A stretch of 64,000 bases of DNA. Source: Lamellibrachia satsuma. Lineage: Eukaryota; Annelida; Polychaeta; Sabellida; Siboglinidae. This document shows positions 10,220 through 22,398 of the stretch, one piece after another; positions within the stretch are counted from its first letter, which is position 1; each line of letters opens with the position of its first letter. The stretch is taken from positions 1,574,001-1,638,000 of the forward strand of contig BSQZ01000006.1 of the NCBI GenBank assembly GCA_033239005.1, written 5' to 3'. A program made the translations under genes and the position numbers. The notes beneath the pieces are model-generated. The model was given only the letters and a program-made list of their open reading frames with translations. It did no database searches and had not been told where the DNA came from.

Positions 10220-13200
10220 TGCTGCATGAAAGCTGTTCGTTCTTATAATCCCATCACTGGAATCTTGCCACTGTTTGTGAGGAACCATAAAAAGAAGTTA
10301 TTTTTTAAGGGAACAAAATGTTCAGTAATACTATCAATTTTATATTTTAGAATGTTCATTCAATTGGTACCTAAAGTACAAAATGGGTGCATTGATATTA
10401 ATAAAAAAATTTGAGACAAAAATCAGGGTCGTTTTACTGCCAAGAACTCACCTGCACTGTATATACCAAACAACATTTAGTCAGTGTATTGAATATCTGA
10501 GTTTGTTGAAATAAACATGAAATTATACTGTGACATCCAATGTTGTTCTTGTTCTACAGTCAAGCAAACCACCTAGAATATAGATTAAAGCAACAGTTAC
10601 ATGTTACAACTTGCAGTTTATTGTGACTACATGTATTATAATTATCATATATCATTAATTATTTAATCAGTGCGTATAGTGTAAAAGTGTTCATTGGAGA
10701 GAATATATAAAGGAATTCCAGCCCGAATTGTATATAGCAAACAATATGGACAATATAATAGAAGCATCTGTGATCACAGAAACAATGTGAAATACCTTTT
10801 TGACCAAGACGTCGAAAACAAATAAATACTATTGAAGTTGTACACTGATTTCATAAACGCATCTCACCCAATTGGAATTTCACAAGCCACTTACTAATAA
10901 CTAGTCCCATTGAAAAGCTGCGAGATGCGACAAATCTTTCCTATATAGTTGATAGACAAATTGATCAAGTGTATAAACAACCAGTCAGCCAAATAGAAAA
11001 TAACAGACCGTAAATATTACAAGATGAATTTGTTCAAGAAGAGCAATATTCCATCAGTCCAATCTCCGTTTCCCATTTAAGCAAACTTGGAATAGTTTAA
11101 TTTCAAGATACACACAATGAAGACCAAACTCATGAAACTGAAGATACACAGCACACTGTGAGAGGGAAAGTGCTAGAGGACTTCATGTATCTTGACAGCT
11201 TCATCTTAGCAGAAGCAACATAGAACAATAAATCTCCACAAGACAACACATGGCTTCAACAGACTCACAGAGAGTGAGTTAGTGGATGTGTGGGTGGGTG
11301 AGTGAGTGAGTAAGGGCACCCCACAGAAAATTAATAAATTTTTAAGATAATCGAACTACACCCTAGCAGTAACTGCAAATTGGGTGTTCTCCCTTGACTG
11401 AAGACACTTTGTGCAATTCCAAAGAATCAGGTGACCACAAGACAAAGACAAAGCAACAAACTCCAAGTAGACAAGGAAAAGTCACTGGTTTATGGCGAGT
11501 CCAACAATTATTCATTCATGTATATATAAGCCGTCCTTATGTCGTTCTTTGTTAAATTCGAAAATTATACAACCCAAGACCTGTATTGGTTATGAATAAC
11601 ATATGAAGACCTAACCACCTGACACGCTTGCCTATTCACCGACATATTCAAGTGACGTAAAGAAAACTGTTCATTTTTTGCTCAACTATTTGTATTGCCA
11701 GTCAGTGGTTAAATGTCCATACAATGTTATCAAAAGCTACGTATCTTTCTACAACCACATATTGTGAATGTTGGTGGGATTAGACATATTGTATTTCTAA
11801 TCACGCCACAGACGTCCGAGGCATGTCGGCGATTATAAATTATTATTATTACTAAAGAAATTTCATTAATAAATTAAGATAAGAAGTTGACATGAAACCA
11901 TACAGGAAATATTACCAGAAATATTGTGTATAGGAAGACCTTTTCACAAGTAGAGCTGTGATCATGCCATTGTCTGTTTTCTGGAGTATAACCGCCTAAG
12001 AATTCAAAAATATTGGCTCAATCATGTTTCACATGGTGAAGATGCGCGTGAATAAACATAAACGACGAGGTCGTTTGCAGTATAGCACTAAACTGCGCGT
12101 GTCCTTTTTGCTCCTGGAAAGGCAATTCGGCAATGTAAGAGGTCGTGTAATCGTACAACTGTATCGAGATGGCGGGTGCAGTCGAACAACTAGGAAAATG
12201 CATGCGATGCATGTCTGTGTGTAAACGCACATGGACACCGATGTGAGCTTTTCAGTTATTACGAAGCACGCTAAACTAGGGAATATTATTGATGGGCGAT
12301 AATATAGCATTGTTATAGGCACACGGTATATTTTGTTGTCTAGTGTAGACTTACCACAAGGTTCCTTAGAATATTTATTGTGTCATCAGAACATTTGATC
12401 ACCTTATATAGGCAAACCTATCCACAATTCATAATAAAAAATATGCAAATGAAATTCCATACTGACAACTCGGAGACTTTGCCAGTGGCAGTGCCAGTAA
12501 CAGTGATGGCGTACGAAACAATACTTATAGTAATAACGAGGCCACACCTAAATTTAAAAGCGCCCGCACCTAAAGAAAGACAAGACGTCAATGAGCAGGT
12601 TCAATGCCACACCACAGGCACAGCCACAGGGCCCTACTCCTAGTACCAGAAACAAAAAGGATACAATACAGTAGGCAAAGTCAATCGCCCTACAATTTTT
12701 TTCTATCTGGCTGTGGCTTAAGTAGGGGCGAAGATCTCGTTCATCGAAAGCTGAAGTATTTTCATGAAATGTGAAACCTTACAAAAACGCCATAAACAGA
12801 GCAATAAACACGTCTTTCTTGTCTGTATGCATTCTTATATGTATATCACTAGTTACCTAACAATAACCATGTAAAAGTGTGAAATTATTACCTTTTTGTC
12901 AGAATGCGTGTGCTTGTCAACATTTGTATATAACCGAATGTTGTTGTGAGCGAGAATACCAAGCGGGAATCCCGTGGATCTATATAAGGTTACGCTAAGA
13001 ATTGCCGTCTGCTGGCCGTGGAGTTACATCATTAATCATGCCCCTATAAACTACTAACTTACTAACGGGTGTTTTATTTATGTTTGTGCTGCTGGCCCAT
13101 TCTGGCCTCATTCTACACGAAATCGCGTTTGATCATGTCACCCAAAGGCAACATCACGTGCACAGTATGGCGGCTAATTGTGAAATGTTTTCTATGTCAC

Positions 13201-13480
13201 CGATAAAAGTACTCATAAGTAATTATTTGGAGCACATTTCTTCAGTTTCTTGACGCCCAATTGTCGGTTGTATGTCACAGAATACACATGTGAAACGGTT
13301 AGTGCGTATTGGTTTTAAAACATACGTTATTAGTTCCATAGCCATTTGGCTACGGAACTGCCAAAACCTCGCTTTAGCAAATGCCGGTCTGGACTTTCGC
13401 CCCAGAGTAGAAGAGTAGAGCGGACAATTTTGCCTAACAATACAGCAGCAGACTAACAGAAAATATTTCACTATTATCTA
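10220..13480. other. Gene-poor stretch upstream of MRPS7
   Basis: There is no confident gene. It contains a GAGT/GTGAG low-complexity run near 11270-11310, a likely LINE tail at about 11430-11545, a relatively CpG-rich patch at about 12040-12240, and a TATA-like CTATATAAGG near 12980. Both of the last two could be promoter sequence, but nothing shows which gene would use them. Confidence 0.4.
12169..12221 (+). CDS. Speculative first exon of MRPS7
   Basis: The patch GAGATGGCGGG gives a good start context (ATG at 12169-12171). The frame MAGAVEQLGKCMRCMSV could end at a GTGTAA donor in a phase that fits the acceptor at 16265/16266 of the next MRPS7 exon, giving a short N-terminus before the YSP motif. 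The distance is 4 kb with a LINE in between, and the donor is not strong. It is listed only because the recovered MRPS7 lacks a targeting N-terminus; other upstream sites are possible. Confidence 0.15.
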
Positions 13481-13489
13481 TATGACGCA

Positions 13490-15757
13490 GATGCAGGGGG
13501 GAGCTGGGAATTACTTGAACAGGCAGAGCATGAGTATGTCTGCAAGAAGAAATCAAGAAAGTTTAAGCCATTATGGATGAATGAGAAAACACTGGACAAA
13601 GTGAGGAAGAAACATAGGGCTTGGAAGAAGTACGTATTGACAAAGGAATAGAAAGACTACCTAGATTACACCAAAAGCTAGAAATCAAGCAAGGTCTACT
13701 CGACAGACAGTCCAGACACCAAAACAGTCCATAGCACAAGAGATTAAAAGTATCCCAAAGCATTTCTGCAGCTCGGTCAAAGATGAAAACAAGACCAAGA
13801 GTAGCTGATCTCCAAATGGAGGAGAATGCAGAACTAACAACCACCAATGAAGAGAAGGCAGAGGTCCTGTGTGAATTCTTTAGTGATGTGTTTACTAGAG
13901 AAGACCTCATAAATGTACCAACAGTTGAGGATAATCTGGAGGATATCAACTTCACCGTGGGAAATTACTAGGTCCTGATGGCATACACCCCATGTACTAA
14001 AAGAGCTCGCTGAGGAATTGAAAATGCCATTGTACATCATATTCAAGAAGTCACTGGATACAGGCATAGTGCCAAAAGTCTGGACAATTGTGAATGTATC
14101 GCCAATATTCAACAAAGGCAGTAGCCAGTAGGCATTTAGCTGCAAACTACAGGCCAGTAAGCTTGACCGCAGTGGCATGTAAAGTCATGGAATCCCTGGC
14201 CAAGGATGCCATAATAACACACAAGGAAAAAACAAAATAATTGCAGACCAGCCAGCAGCATTTTTTCATTGCTGGGAAATCATGTATCACCCAGCTAATT
14301 TCAACACTGGACGACTGGACCAAAATATTTAAGCATTTCTCGCCCGTCGCCAACACCGTTTATTTGTCAGTGGAGCAGCATCGTGGTTGGAAGTAGTGAG
14401 CAGGGTTGGATTCATTTGTAATTGTATAAATAATTACAATTATGGTGTAATTGTAACTGAAATTTCTGACATCAACGTAATTGTAATTGATATTTCTTAT
14501 AACTGCGTAATTGAAACTGGAACTTTCAATTATTATTCAATTACATTTCAGGTGCAACAGCCACCTCAAATGAACAACAGAACAATACAATCATTTGCTA
14601 ATGTGTGTGAACTTTTCAATTTTTGTGTACATGGACATGTAATCAATAGTATGAAATGATTTAATAATGACACAATGATATGAATGACCTCTGAAAATTG
14701 GTATATATGTATATATGAATGCAATCATTATATGAAATGTTTGAATAAATTGAAAGTGAATCTGATCATATCTGTTTTTATTTCAACTGGTTTACTCATA
14801 CTGCAAGCAAAACAAGATGAAAATATTTACATTTCACACTAACAATTTCAATTATAATTATAATCTTTGGGTTGTATTTGGCTATTGTAATTGAATGTTA
14901 AATGAGTCATATAATTGTAATTGAATATGTCAAATAGACCGTAATTATAATTTGGAAAAAATCAGGCATTGTAACTGTAATTGATCCTGGTAATTGAACC
15001 CAGCCTTGACCACAGGGCAGTGTCTTCAGACCTATTCTTTTTATATTATATATCAATGATATAACTAATATTGTAACATGTGACATGAAGATTTTTGCAG
15101 ATGACAAAATATATCGCAAAACTTCAACGAGACAAGATTGTTTAAATCTGCCGAAAGACCTGGACGGATTACAGGACTGGGCTGAAAAGTGGCAGTTACA
15201 CTTTCACCCATATAAATGCAAAGTTCTAAGAATTGGACACAAGCACCCAGAATTTACCTATATTTTGACAGCATCATCAGGTGCAAATTCTCTGGAGTGT
15301 AGCAATGTAGAGAAAGACCTGGGCATCCAAGTTTATGCAACAGGCAGTATCAAATACAAATAGATGCTGGGTGTAATATGCCATACTTATCAATACTTAG
15401 ACAAGACAACCTTTCTTCGTCTATGTAAGGGACTTGTCTGTCCTACTTTGGAATACGGTGTGGTAGTCTGGTCACCAAAGTATCAGCATGATATTGATGC
15501 TGTGCAGGCTGTCCATAGAAGAGCTACACGGATGGTCCCAGTACTTAGATATTTAGATTATGAATCTAGACTAAAGGCGTTAAATTTACCAACACTGATC
15601 TATCATCGATTATGAGGAGATGTTATCAGTGTATATAAATACTTGCATGGCATTTTTACCTGATCGCATGATATGTCTAATCATGACTTATATGAAGGCA
15701 CACAGGGTCATTCTCTAAAGCTGTTCAAAGACCGGATTTGCCTGAAGACCGAAAAGG
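13490..15757 (+). mobile_element. Decayed CR1/L2-group LINE, interrupted
   Basis: Reverse-transcriptase pieces can be read in order on the plus strand: a leader (KKKSRKFKPLWMNEKTLDKV), a pre-RT segment around 13783-13960, the segment before motif B (FLARRQHRLF), then after an insertion PQGSVFRPILFILYINDI, the catalytic motif as FADDK, and the C-terminal part to about 15700. It has many stops and frameshifts. A 0.6-kb element (14401-15008) splits it inside the SGVPQGS motif. The right end runs into (TATG)n at 15758. Confidence 0.8.
14401..15008. mobile_element. hAT-like non-autonomous element
   Basis: The insert starts CAGGGTTGG and ends CCAGCCTTG, which are imperfect inverted ends of the CAGNG type known from hAT elements. 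It is filled with AATTGTAATTG-type motifs in both orientations and has no coding capacity. It sits inside a conserved LINE protein motif, so its limits are set by the host sequence. I do not see a clean 8-bp target duplication. Confidence 0.6.
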
Positions 15758-15830
15758 ATGTATGTATGTATGTATGTATGTATGTATGGATGGATGGATG
15801 GATGGATGCATGGATGCATGTATGACATTC
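15758..15830 (+). repeat. (TATG)n / (TGGA)n microsatellite
   Basis: A tetranucleotide run that changes from ATGT to ATGG units, starting where the LINE coding similarity stops. Confidence 0.9.
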
Positions 15831-16265
15831 ATAAATATGTTGGCAACATTTTCATTACAAGCATGACAGTTGCTTGCATATTTATGTCCATATTTTGTGG
15901 TGTCTACCCTGGTAAAATGACGTGTGAGGTATTGGGGTGCCTGCCAGGGGTGGACAAGGCAAGCACCCTTATTTTTAACACTAGGCAGCTTCAAAATGGT
16001 GCATTTTGAATGGTGTTTCAACGTTTTCCCTTGAAGTCAGAAGGGGACAGAAATAAACATATTTGTAACAGTGTTAGCATGCAACAACTTGGAGACCACA
16101 TTGGAAATAGGACTTAGTGTACGTTTGTGTGTTTTTATGTGTTATCCTTTTATGGGTGAAAAATAGCAAGGTAGCCCACACCTCACTTTTCATATACCAA
16201 GTGAAACACTGTTTTGTAAAATCTATTAAAGCTACGTAACATTGTGGTTCTTGCCTTTGTTGTAG

Positions 16266-19200
16266 ATTTATTCAGGGTAGGACGGCCATGTATTCACCCA
16301 TCTACTTGGAGCCAACATTCAGGAAGGAGGACTTGCAACAGCCTTTAGATGAACTGGACGAGAGGCGATATCAACCAATCAAAGCAGCAACCAATGAACA
16401 AACATCTCTCTCCAGTTACGATCCAGTTGTTGCGTACGTATATCACGCTGCTGTTTATCATCTTCTTCCCCCTTGGTCCCTGGCGGGGTGGGGGCCACGT
16501 CACTTCATTTGTTCTGCCCTGTCGATGAGTCGTCTCCATTTGTCACAATCTTCTGCCATTCTCACCTACTCTCGGCTGTTCACCTCTGCCCTCTTCTGTT
16601 TTCTCCTCACTCATTCTCTGTGTGTGTCCTGCACAGTCTGCTCCCCGCTACCTTTACTCTCAGGTGTTTCTTCTTTCTGATCTCTTAATTCCTTCCTTCC
16701 TGCTGTCATCTTCATCTCAGTAAATCACTGTACGGTGGATGTCATGAAGAATAAAATCAAGCTTACCATATATTATTATTATAATAATAATTTAGTTCTT
16801 ATATAGCCCATACTCCTGTAGATAGATCAACACACTTTACAATAAAATAATACATACATAAAAATACACACAAGTATGCTTATAATCCAGATATAAAAAT
16901 ATATATAATGTTAAAATTATTAAACAAATATTCATTTAAAACTAGTTATATATATGTGTGTATATATACAATAAGTAAATAAATTGAAATACAGTATACT
17001 AGATGACGCAAATAAAAATAATATAATAAACTATATTGAATATTAAGAACAAGTATAAAAATGAGAAAGTGTAAAACTAACGTAGCAACCTGTTTCAGTG
17101 TATATATATATTGAATGGTTGTGTTACTCTCTGAACTTAGTCAAACATATTGACTAGGCTGTTTTCCTGGGCAGGAAAGCTTTGTTATTGGAATGGTCTG
17201 ATATGTGTTTTCGTTTCTTCCAGGAAATTTATAAGAATATTAACCAAAGAAGGGAACAAAAAGCGAGCCAGAACCATTGTTGATAAGGTAAGTTTGCATT
17301 ATGCGTGATAGCTGATTGGTGCTAGGGTAGTTAGGGGGGGAGACCAAGGGTAGTGGAGTTTGCCCCACTTCTTGTGTGCAATTTCATCATGAGCCTGTGG
17401 TCCGGCTGTATATAGAATTGATAGAATTATGCAGTGCTGAAATTGCTTATTGGGGTTTGGTGGAATACTCTCGCAAGTGCATAGGTTGGTTTTGGGATGA
17501 GCACGTATGACAATGGAGAAGTGTATAGAACACCCCTAAGACCTGAATGTTGCATTGACACCATGGCCAATTCATGTTAGAACTGTTCAGTCTGACACTT
17601 CACAGTAGTTCCAGAAGGTGTCTCAGATCCTTTTTTCTAAACTGCAAATTGAATGTCATTTTGAAGTTAATCAAAGCCCATATAAAAAGAAAACTTGAGG
17701 TGCCCATTGAAAGTCCTGGTTGTTTTGTCAACTAGCAAACTTCTCTTGTTGCAAAAAGTAAATTAAAAAAATAAGTAGAAATCTGTGGTGCATTGCTGTG
17801 GTTCTGACTGTAGATTAACTGTTCTGGCATCAGCTGTTACAATTCCTGCTGTTTGGACTCAATAAAACTGCTCAGAGTCTTTCATGGTTCTAATGTTAGA
17901 TATATAGAATGAACAGACACAATACCATCTTGTGGACTAGACCCAGATCTTCTGGTAGAAAGAGCAGAGCTGTTTTGTTCTCCTTGAAACTGATATATTT
18001 GTAATGCTCAAGAAGGTCTCGGCTCATATTTTGATTGTGGTTACACAGAACAAAACTCTGGTCAACCTCTCATACTTCGGGCTCAGATGTAGTTAATTTA
18101 ACTGGCCCTGTTTGCAATTTGTGTTGCAGATGGGTACACACCTCACACACCACACCAACACTCATACACCCATGCACGTACACCCGTGCATGTACACCCA
18201 CACACATACACCCACACATATACACCCATGCACGTACACAGATTGCAGTACCAAACTGGCTCTTGAAAGCACATGCACTGAACAGAACACATCACCGAAC
18301 CACTTTGTTTACACTTAATTGACAATCCTTATCCCTATCACTGTCTCACAACCTGACAAGCTTTCTTTTGTGCAGCTCTGAGGGCATGGAACCAGCTGTC
18401 CATCACAATAGACCAATGCACGAGCATTGGGCAATTCAACATAGCTCTAAAAATTCCCTCTTTCAGGCATTTTTGTTTTTAGGATTAAATTTTAATTATT
18501 TTAACATAGTATTACTATTATTTACCATTGGAATCTTCTTGATTAATTAGCTTATATTTAAGTGTTTATTAATTATAACTATTTACAAAGACAAAACACT
18601 TCACTGTATTTTCGTCGTAATAATTGTGGGAAATATTTGCACATTACTAGATTTAAAGTTGTGCAGCACCCCAAACATTTATTTTGATTGTGCGCTGTAT
18701 GAGACATTTTTTTATTATCATCTGCTAATTTCTCACCTTTACTGCCGGTTATTGCATAATTCTGGTTTCTTGTGAATTAAGTTGATGCGCATCTCCACAG
18801 GTTTGTCACATTTGTTTATTTCAGACATTTGAGAACATAAAGTTCATCCAGCTAGAGAAATATCACAAGGCAGCCACGGAGGAGGAGCGCAGTTACATCG
18901 AGTGCAACCCCCTGACAATCTTCCACCAGGCCATCACCAACTGTAAGCCACTACTGACCACACAGAAGGTGAAGCGGGGAGGCGTCATGTACACGGTCAG
19001 TTGTGGTCACTTCTTGAGATCATAATCACATAACATCCATCATTTCCGGAAGTTATAACTACAGTTATAATTTATTTTGGTTAATACCACAGTACTGGTA
19101 ACTTTTTAGAGTCACAACAACATTTTTGTCACTTTACAATACCCACAGTAATGTATTGAGGTCATATCCATTTAGTAATACCAGTGATACTTTTTTGAGG

Positions 19201-20590
19201 GGTCACTTCTTTAGGTCATAATCATTGTAAGTCATATCTACTGTGTTGACTGTGATTGTCACTCTTGTGAACAAAACATCAGTGGTGGTTGCTTCAGTCA
19301 TCACTGTTGTAGTTATTGACAGTTGCTGAGGATTACAAGTTAATTTATTTTATTTCAACAACATTTTGATTGTCTTTGTTTATGTAGAAAGAAACCTCTG
19401 TCCTATCTTTCTTTATCTTCAGTATATAGGTTTATCACTAATGTGGCGAACCTGTGTGGTAGAGCGTAGGACTGTCGGTCAAGGGGACCGGGGTTCGAAA
19501 CCACATGCTGCCGTTTCGAAACTTGGGCAATTTTGTTCACCCCACTTTGCCTGTCTTTCGTAAGAGACTCTAAATGCTTTTGGTAAAAGATCCCACACGG
19601 GGTAAATGTGTGACTTGCTGTAGACTCCATCACTCATGAGCCACAGCAGAAGCCTCCATGACGTGGCTCAGTCAATTCTGCTAACTACCTTGCAAGAGGA
19701 TATGATTGAATGAACGAAATCACTAAAGCTATATTTGTGTGTTTTATTACGAATCCAAATCGCTGTTCGTCATTGTAAAGAATATATACAGTTTTCCTGA
19801 TAGTCAGTGAAGTGTCTTCCAGGAAGCTTCAGTATGACATTGTGCTGGAAGCATCAGTATGACATTGTGATGGAAGCATCAGTATGACATTGTGATGGAA
19901 GCATCAGTATGACATTGTGATGGAAGCATTAGTATGACATTCTGATGGAAGCATCAGTATGACATTGTGATGGAAGCATCAGTATGACATTGAACATTGT
20001 TGTTGACAGGTTCCAATCCCTGTGAAGCCAAACTACCAGATGTACAAGGCCATGACGTGGCTCATCGATGCTGCGTCGGACAAGGAGCGAGAAGTACGAG
20101 TCTGGGATAAACTTGCCTATGAACTGTTGAATGCAGCACAAAATGAGGTAAGATTATCATATTGTAAAGTGTATTGATGTATTACATATTTCCTCTCTTG
20201 GTCAGGGTTGGGTAAATGTAGGATTTTCATGATGTCTTTGAAAAATAATTAAGTTATCTTATAAACCAATAACGCCAAATTGGTCAATACACTGGTGCAA
20301 ATGAGAGTTCAAATTTGTAAGTTTTATAAAATAGTCAGTCGCTGCATGAAAGTAGTTTAGTTTAAGTGTGTTAGAAGGCTGGTGTTTGATAGCATGTATA
20401 AATAATAATACATTTCTAGTGCCTAAATCCTGAGGAACCCAAGCTCTGAGGGCAATCAACCCAATCAAATATGTGTGTGCCTGGTTTGTGACAGTGTGCA
20501 TTGTTGTTTCAGGGCAAGGGTGTAAGGAAAAAGCAGGAACTACACAAACTATGCGAGGCCAACCGTGCTTATGCCCACTTCCGTTGGTAG
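16266..20590 (+). CDS. MRPS7: Mitochondrial ribosomal protein uS7m (MRPS7), 5 exons, 5' end missing
   Basis: Exons are 16266-16433, 17224-17287, 18825-18995, 20010-20147 and 20513-20590 (TAG). Every junction is GT-AG and the phases agree (2, 0, 0, 0), giving 198 codons from the internal ATG at 16288. The product is the S7 protein of the small mitochondrial ribosomal subunit, which binds the 3' domain of 12S rRNA and helps head assembly; it acts in the matrix. The recovered protein shows the S7 pattern: MYSPIYLEP and PLDELDER near the N-terminus (as in the vertebrate RYSPEF region), DPVVAKFIRILTKEGNKKRA, YHKAATEEERSYIE, NPLTIFHQAI, VPIPVKP, and the C-terminus LHKLCEANRAYAHFRW. The frame is open upstream of 16288 to an acceptor AG at 16264-16265, so the transit peptide is probably on an earlier exon. 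Introns carry a LINE tail, a SINE and a 25-bp tandem array. Confidence 0.95.
16455..16690 (-). mobile_element. RTE-type LINE 3'-end remnant in MRPS7 intron
   Basis: It begins about 20 bp after the exon that ends at 16433. The minus strand contains a PPPRQGPRGKK-like reading and GGGACCAAGGGGGAAGAAG, shared with the plus-strand remnant at 45860-46095. This matches the C-terminal tail of RTE-group reverse transcriptases. Confidence 0.55.
18115..18245 (+). repeat. CA/CACCC-rich low-complexity run
   Basis: A run of ACACCCATGCACGTACACC-like units within an MRPS7 intron. No gene. Confidence 0.7.
19439..19718 (+). mobile_element. tRNA-derived SINE in MRPS7 intron
   Basis: The head has an A-box-like TGGTAGAGCGTAGGA and a B box GGGTTCGAAACC about 35 bp later, as in RNA polymerase III promoters. 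A body with AAAGATCCCACACGGGGTAA follows, and the end is GATTGAATGAACG. The same body phrase appears inverted at 58.78 kb, so this is a family. It is not a functional tRNA: the region 3' of the B box does not pair as an acceptor stem. Confidence 0.75.
19825..19995 (+). repeat. 25-bp tandem repeat next to an MRPS7 splice acceptor
   Basis: About 6-7 copies of GGAAGCATCAGTATGACATT plus 5 more bases. The last partial copy ends about 15 bp from the acceptor of the exon starting at 20010, so the array occupies the branch-point zone. Confidence 0.9.
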
Positions 20591-20784
20591 CCAGAGTCCA
20601 TCACTTCTGACAAACATCTAATTTAGCAGACACTGCGTGTTAGTTGAAGCAGCCATACTGATAGAGCCTCTATTGTATATTGAAAAACATCTTACTGTTC
20701 AGACTCCAAACAACATCTACAAGTAAATGCTTCGTTTGTTTGCTTCCTGGATACTGGCGGATGTACAATTGTAAGTAGTTAAGT

Positions 20785-21212
20785 ACCATTTGTATACTGT
20801 ACTAGTACAGTTGTAAGTACCATCATACTATACTTTGTATACTGTACTTGTACAGTTGTAAGTACCATCATACTATACTTTGTATACTGTACTTGTACAG
20901 TTGTAAGTACCATCATACTATACTTTGTATACTGTACTTGTACAGTTGTAAGTACCATCATACTATACTTTGTATACTGTACTTGTACAGTTGTAAGTAC
21001 CATCATACTATACTTTGTATACTGTACTTGTACAGTTGTAAGTACCATCATACTATACTTTGTATACTGTACTTGTACAGTTGTAAGTACCATCATACTA
21101 TACTTTGTATACTGTACTTGTACAGTTGTAAGTACCATCATACTATACTTTGTATACTGTACTTGTACAGTTGTAAGTACCATCATATTACACTTTGTAT
21201 TCTGTACTTGAA
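20785..21212 (+). repeat. 45-bp minisatellite in the MRPS7 3' region
   Basis: About nine nearly identical 45-bp units containing GTACTTGTACAGTTGTAAGT. The period is a multiple of three, so both strands show long repetitive open frames that are artefacts. It lies between the MRPS7 stop codon and an AATAAA at 21230. Confidence 0.95.
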
Positions 21213-21229
21213 TGTTTCTACATACCACA

Positions 21230-21235
21230 AATAAA
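21230..21235 (+). terminator. Candidate poly(A) signal of MRPS7
   Basis: AATAAA is about 640 bp after the stop codon, just past the 45-bp array. Use of this signal would place the array inside the 3' UTR. Confidence 0.45.
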
Positions 21236-21329
21236 ATGTATATACATGTGTACATTTACCAAAATGTTTGCCGTTGTTAAATTTACATGTGTTATTAGCG
21301 TCTAATATTCTTCTGACGTGCATGTTTTC

Positions 21330-21440
21330 GGCTACTTCACAATCCGTGTAATGCAAAGCTACCTCACAATCCGTGTAATGCAAAGCTACCTCACAATCCG
21401 TGTAATGCAAAGCTACCTCACAATCCGTGTAATGCAAAGC
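21330..21440 (+). repeat. 27-bp tandem repeat
   Basis: Four copies of a 27-bp unit with CACAATCCGTGTAATGCAAA. It lies between the 3' ends of the converging MRPS7 and ASB genes. Confidence 0.9.
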
Positions 21441-21487
21441 CGTCACACTGAATGTAAATAATTTCACAGTCGATACAGAAGAACACT

Positions 21488-21493
21488 TTTATT
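21488..21493 (-). terminator. Candidate poly(A) signal of the ASB gene
   Basis: The minus strand has AATAAA here, about 900 bp beyond the ASB stop codon at 22399. The predicted 3' UTR would include the small element at 22030-22198. Confidence 0.4.
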
Positions 21494-22029
21494 GCACCAT
21501 ATAGATTACATAACAAATTTAAATTATAAAAACAATCTTTCTAAATAAATAGCAGTATAAGAGATTATATAACATGATTTAACAGTTGGCAGTACGCAAC
21601 AATTTTAATAAATATCAAGGTAATTATTACCATATATAGCATTAATGGCAAATAGGTACACTTTCCTCCGTTTTGGCACATTTATATTGCTTGGCTAGAG
21701 ACAAGAAGTTATGGTTATACATCATCATCATAACTGTTTGTAATATTTTAAATAAGCTTTCAACTTGCATGTCTTACAATAACATGTTAGCTCAATAACA
21801 TAACATCCCTTTCATCCACTCAGCAGAATATTAACAGTGAACAACCAAATGGCTAAGATATAAACCAAACTTACGTATTCTTAAATCTTGTGATTTAAAA
21901 TTCTTGTCACACTACATAGGTGTCAAGACAAGAGGATGTTGGTGGATTAAATTCAAAGAGCATCACATCATGTGGAGGCGTGGCATAAGTGTAGCCAACA
22001 ATGAAAGTCAATAGGCTGAGGCGGTGATA

Positions 22030-22198
22030 CAGTGAAACCTCACTATTAAGGTCACCCTCAGGACTGTGCCAGTGACCAAAATCGTGAGGTGACAGTATTA
22101 GCGAGACTACGTCCTAAACTTTAATTTGTGGATCTCCCAGGGTGACCCTATTCATGAGGTGACTGTATTACCAAGGTGACTGTAAAGCGAGGTTTGAC
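22030..22198. mobile_element. Small TIR MITE (CAGTGAAACCTC type)
   Basis: The ends CAGTGAAACCTCACTATTAA and, inverted, CGTCAAACCTCGCTTTACAG are similar. Part of the same end occurs again near 61528. CAGT-type ends are seen in pogo/Tc1-group elements, but the assignment is tentative. Confidence 0.5.
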
Positions 22199-22398
22199 GA
22201 GATGATATAATATCTAATGATATCATCATATATGATGATATTAATATTATGTCAATATGCTTGTTCAATGAATCAGCAAGGAGATCACTTATTATTTCTG
22301 ATGACATAGGTAACCTACGAAAGGTGTAAACAAACATAAAAAGGGAACAGGTGCACCAACTAGAAGTGTAGATAAGCCTACAGCAGCAGGGATACACA

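Noticed and set aside
19439..19510. Possible tRNA gene
   Set aside because: The A and B boxes are present, but no acceptor-stem pairing follows; instead there is a SINE body shared with 58.8 kb.
20779..21255. 158-codon minus-strand repeat protein
   Set aside because: Translation of the 45-bp minisatellite behind MRPS7.
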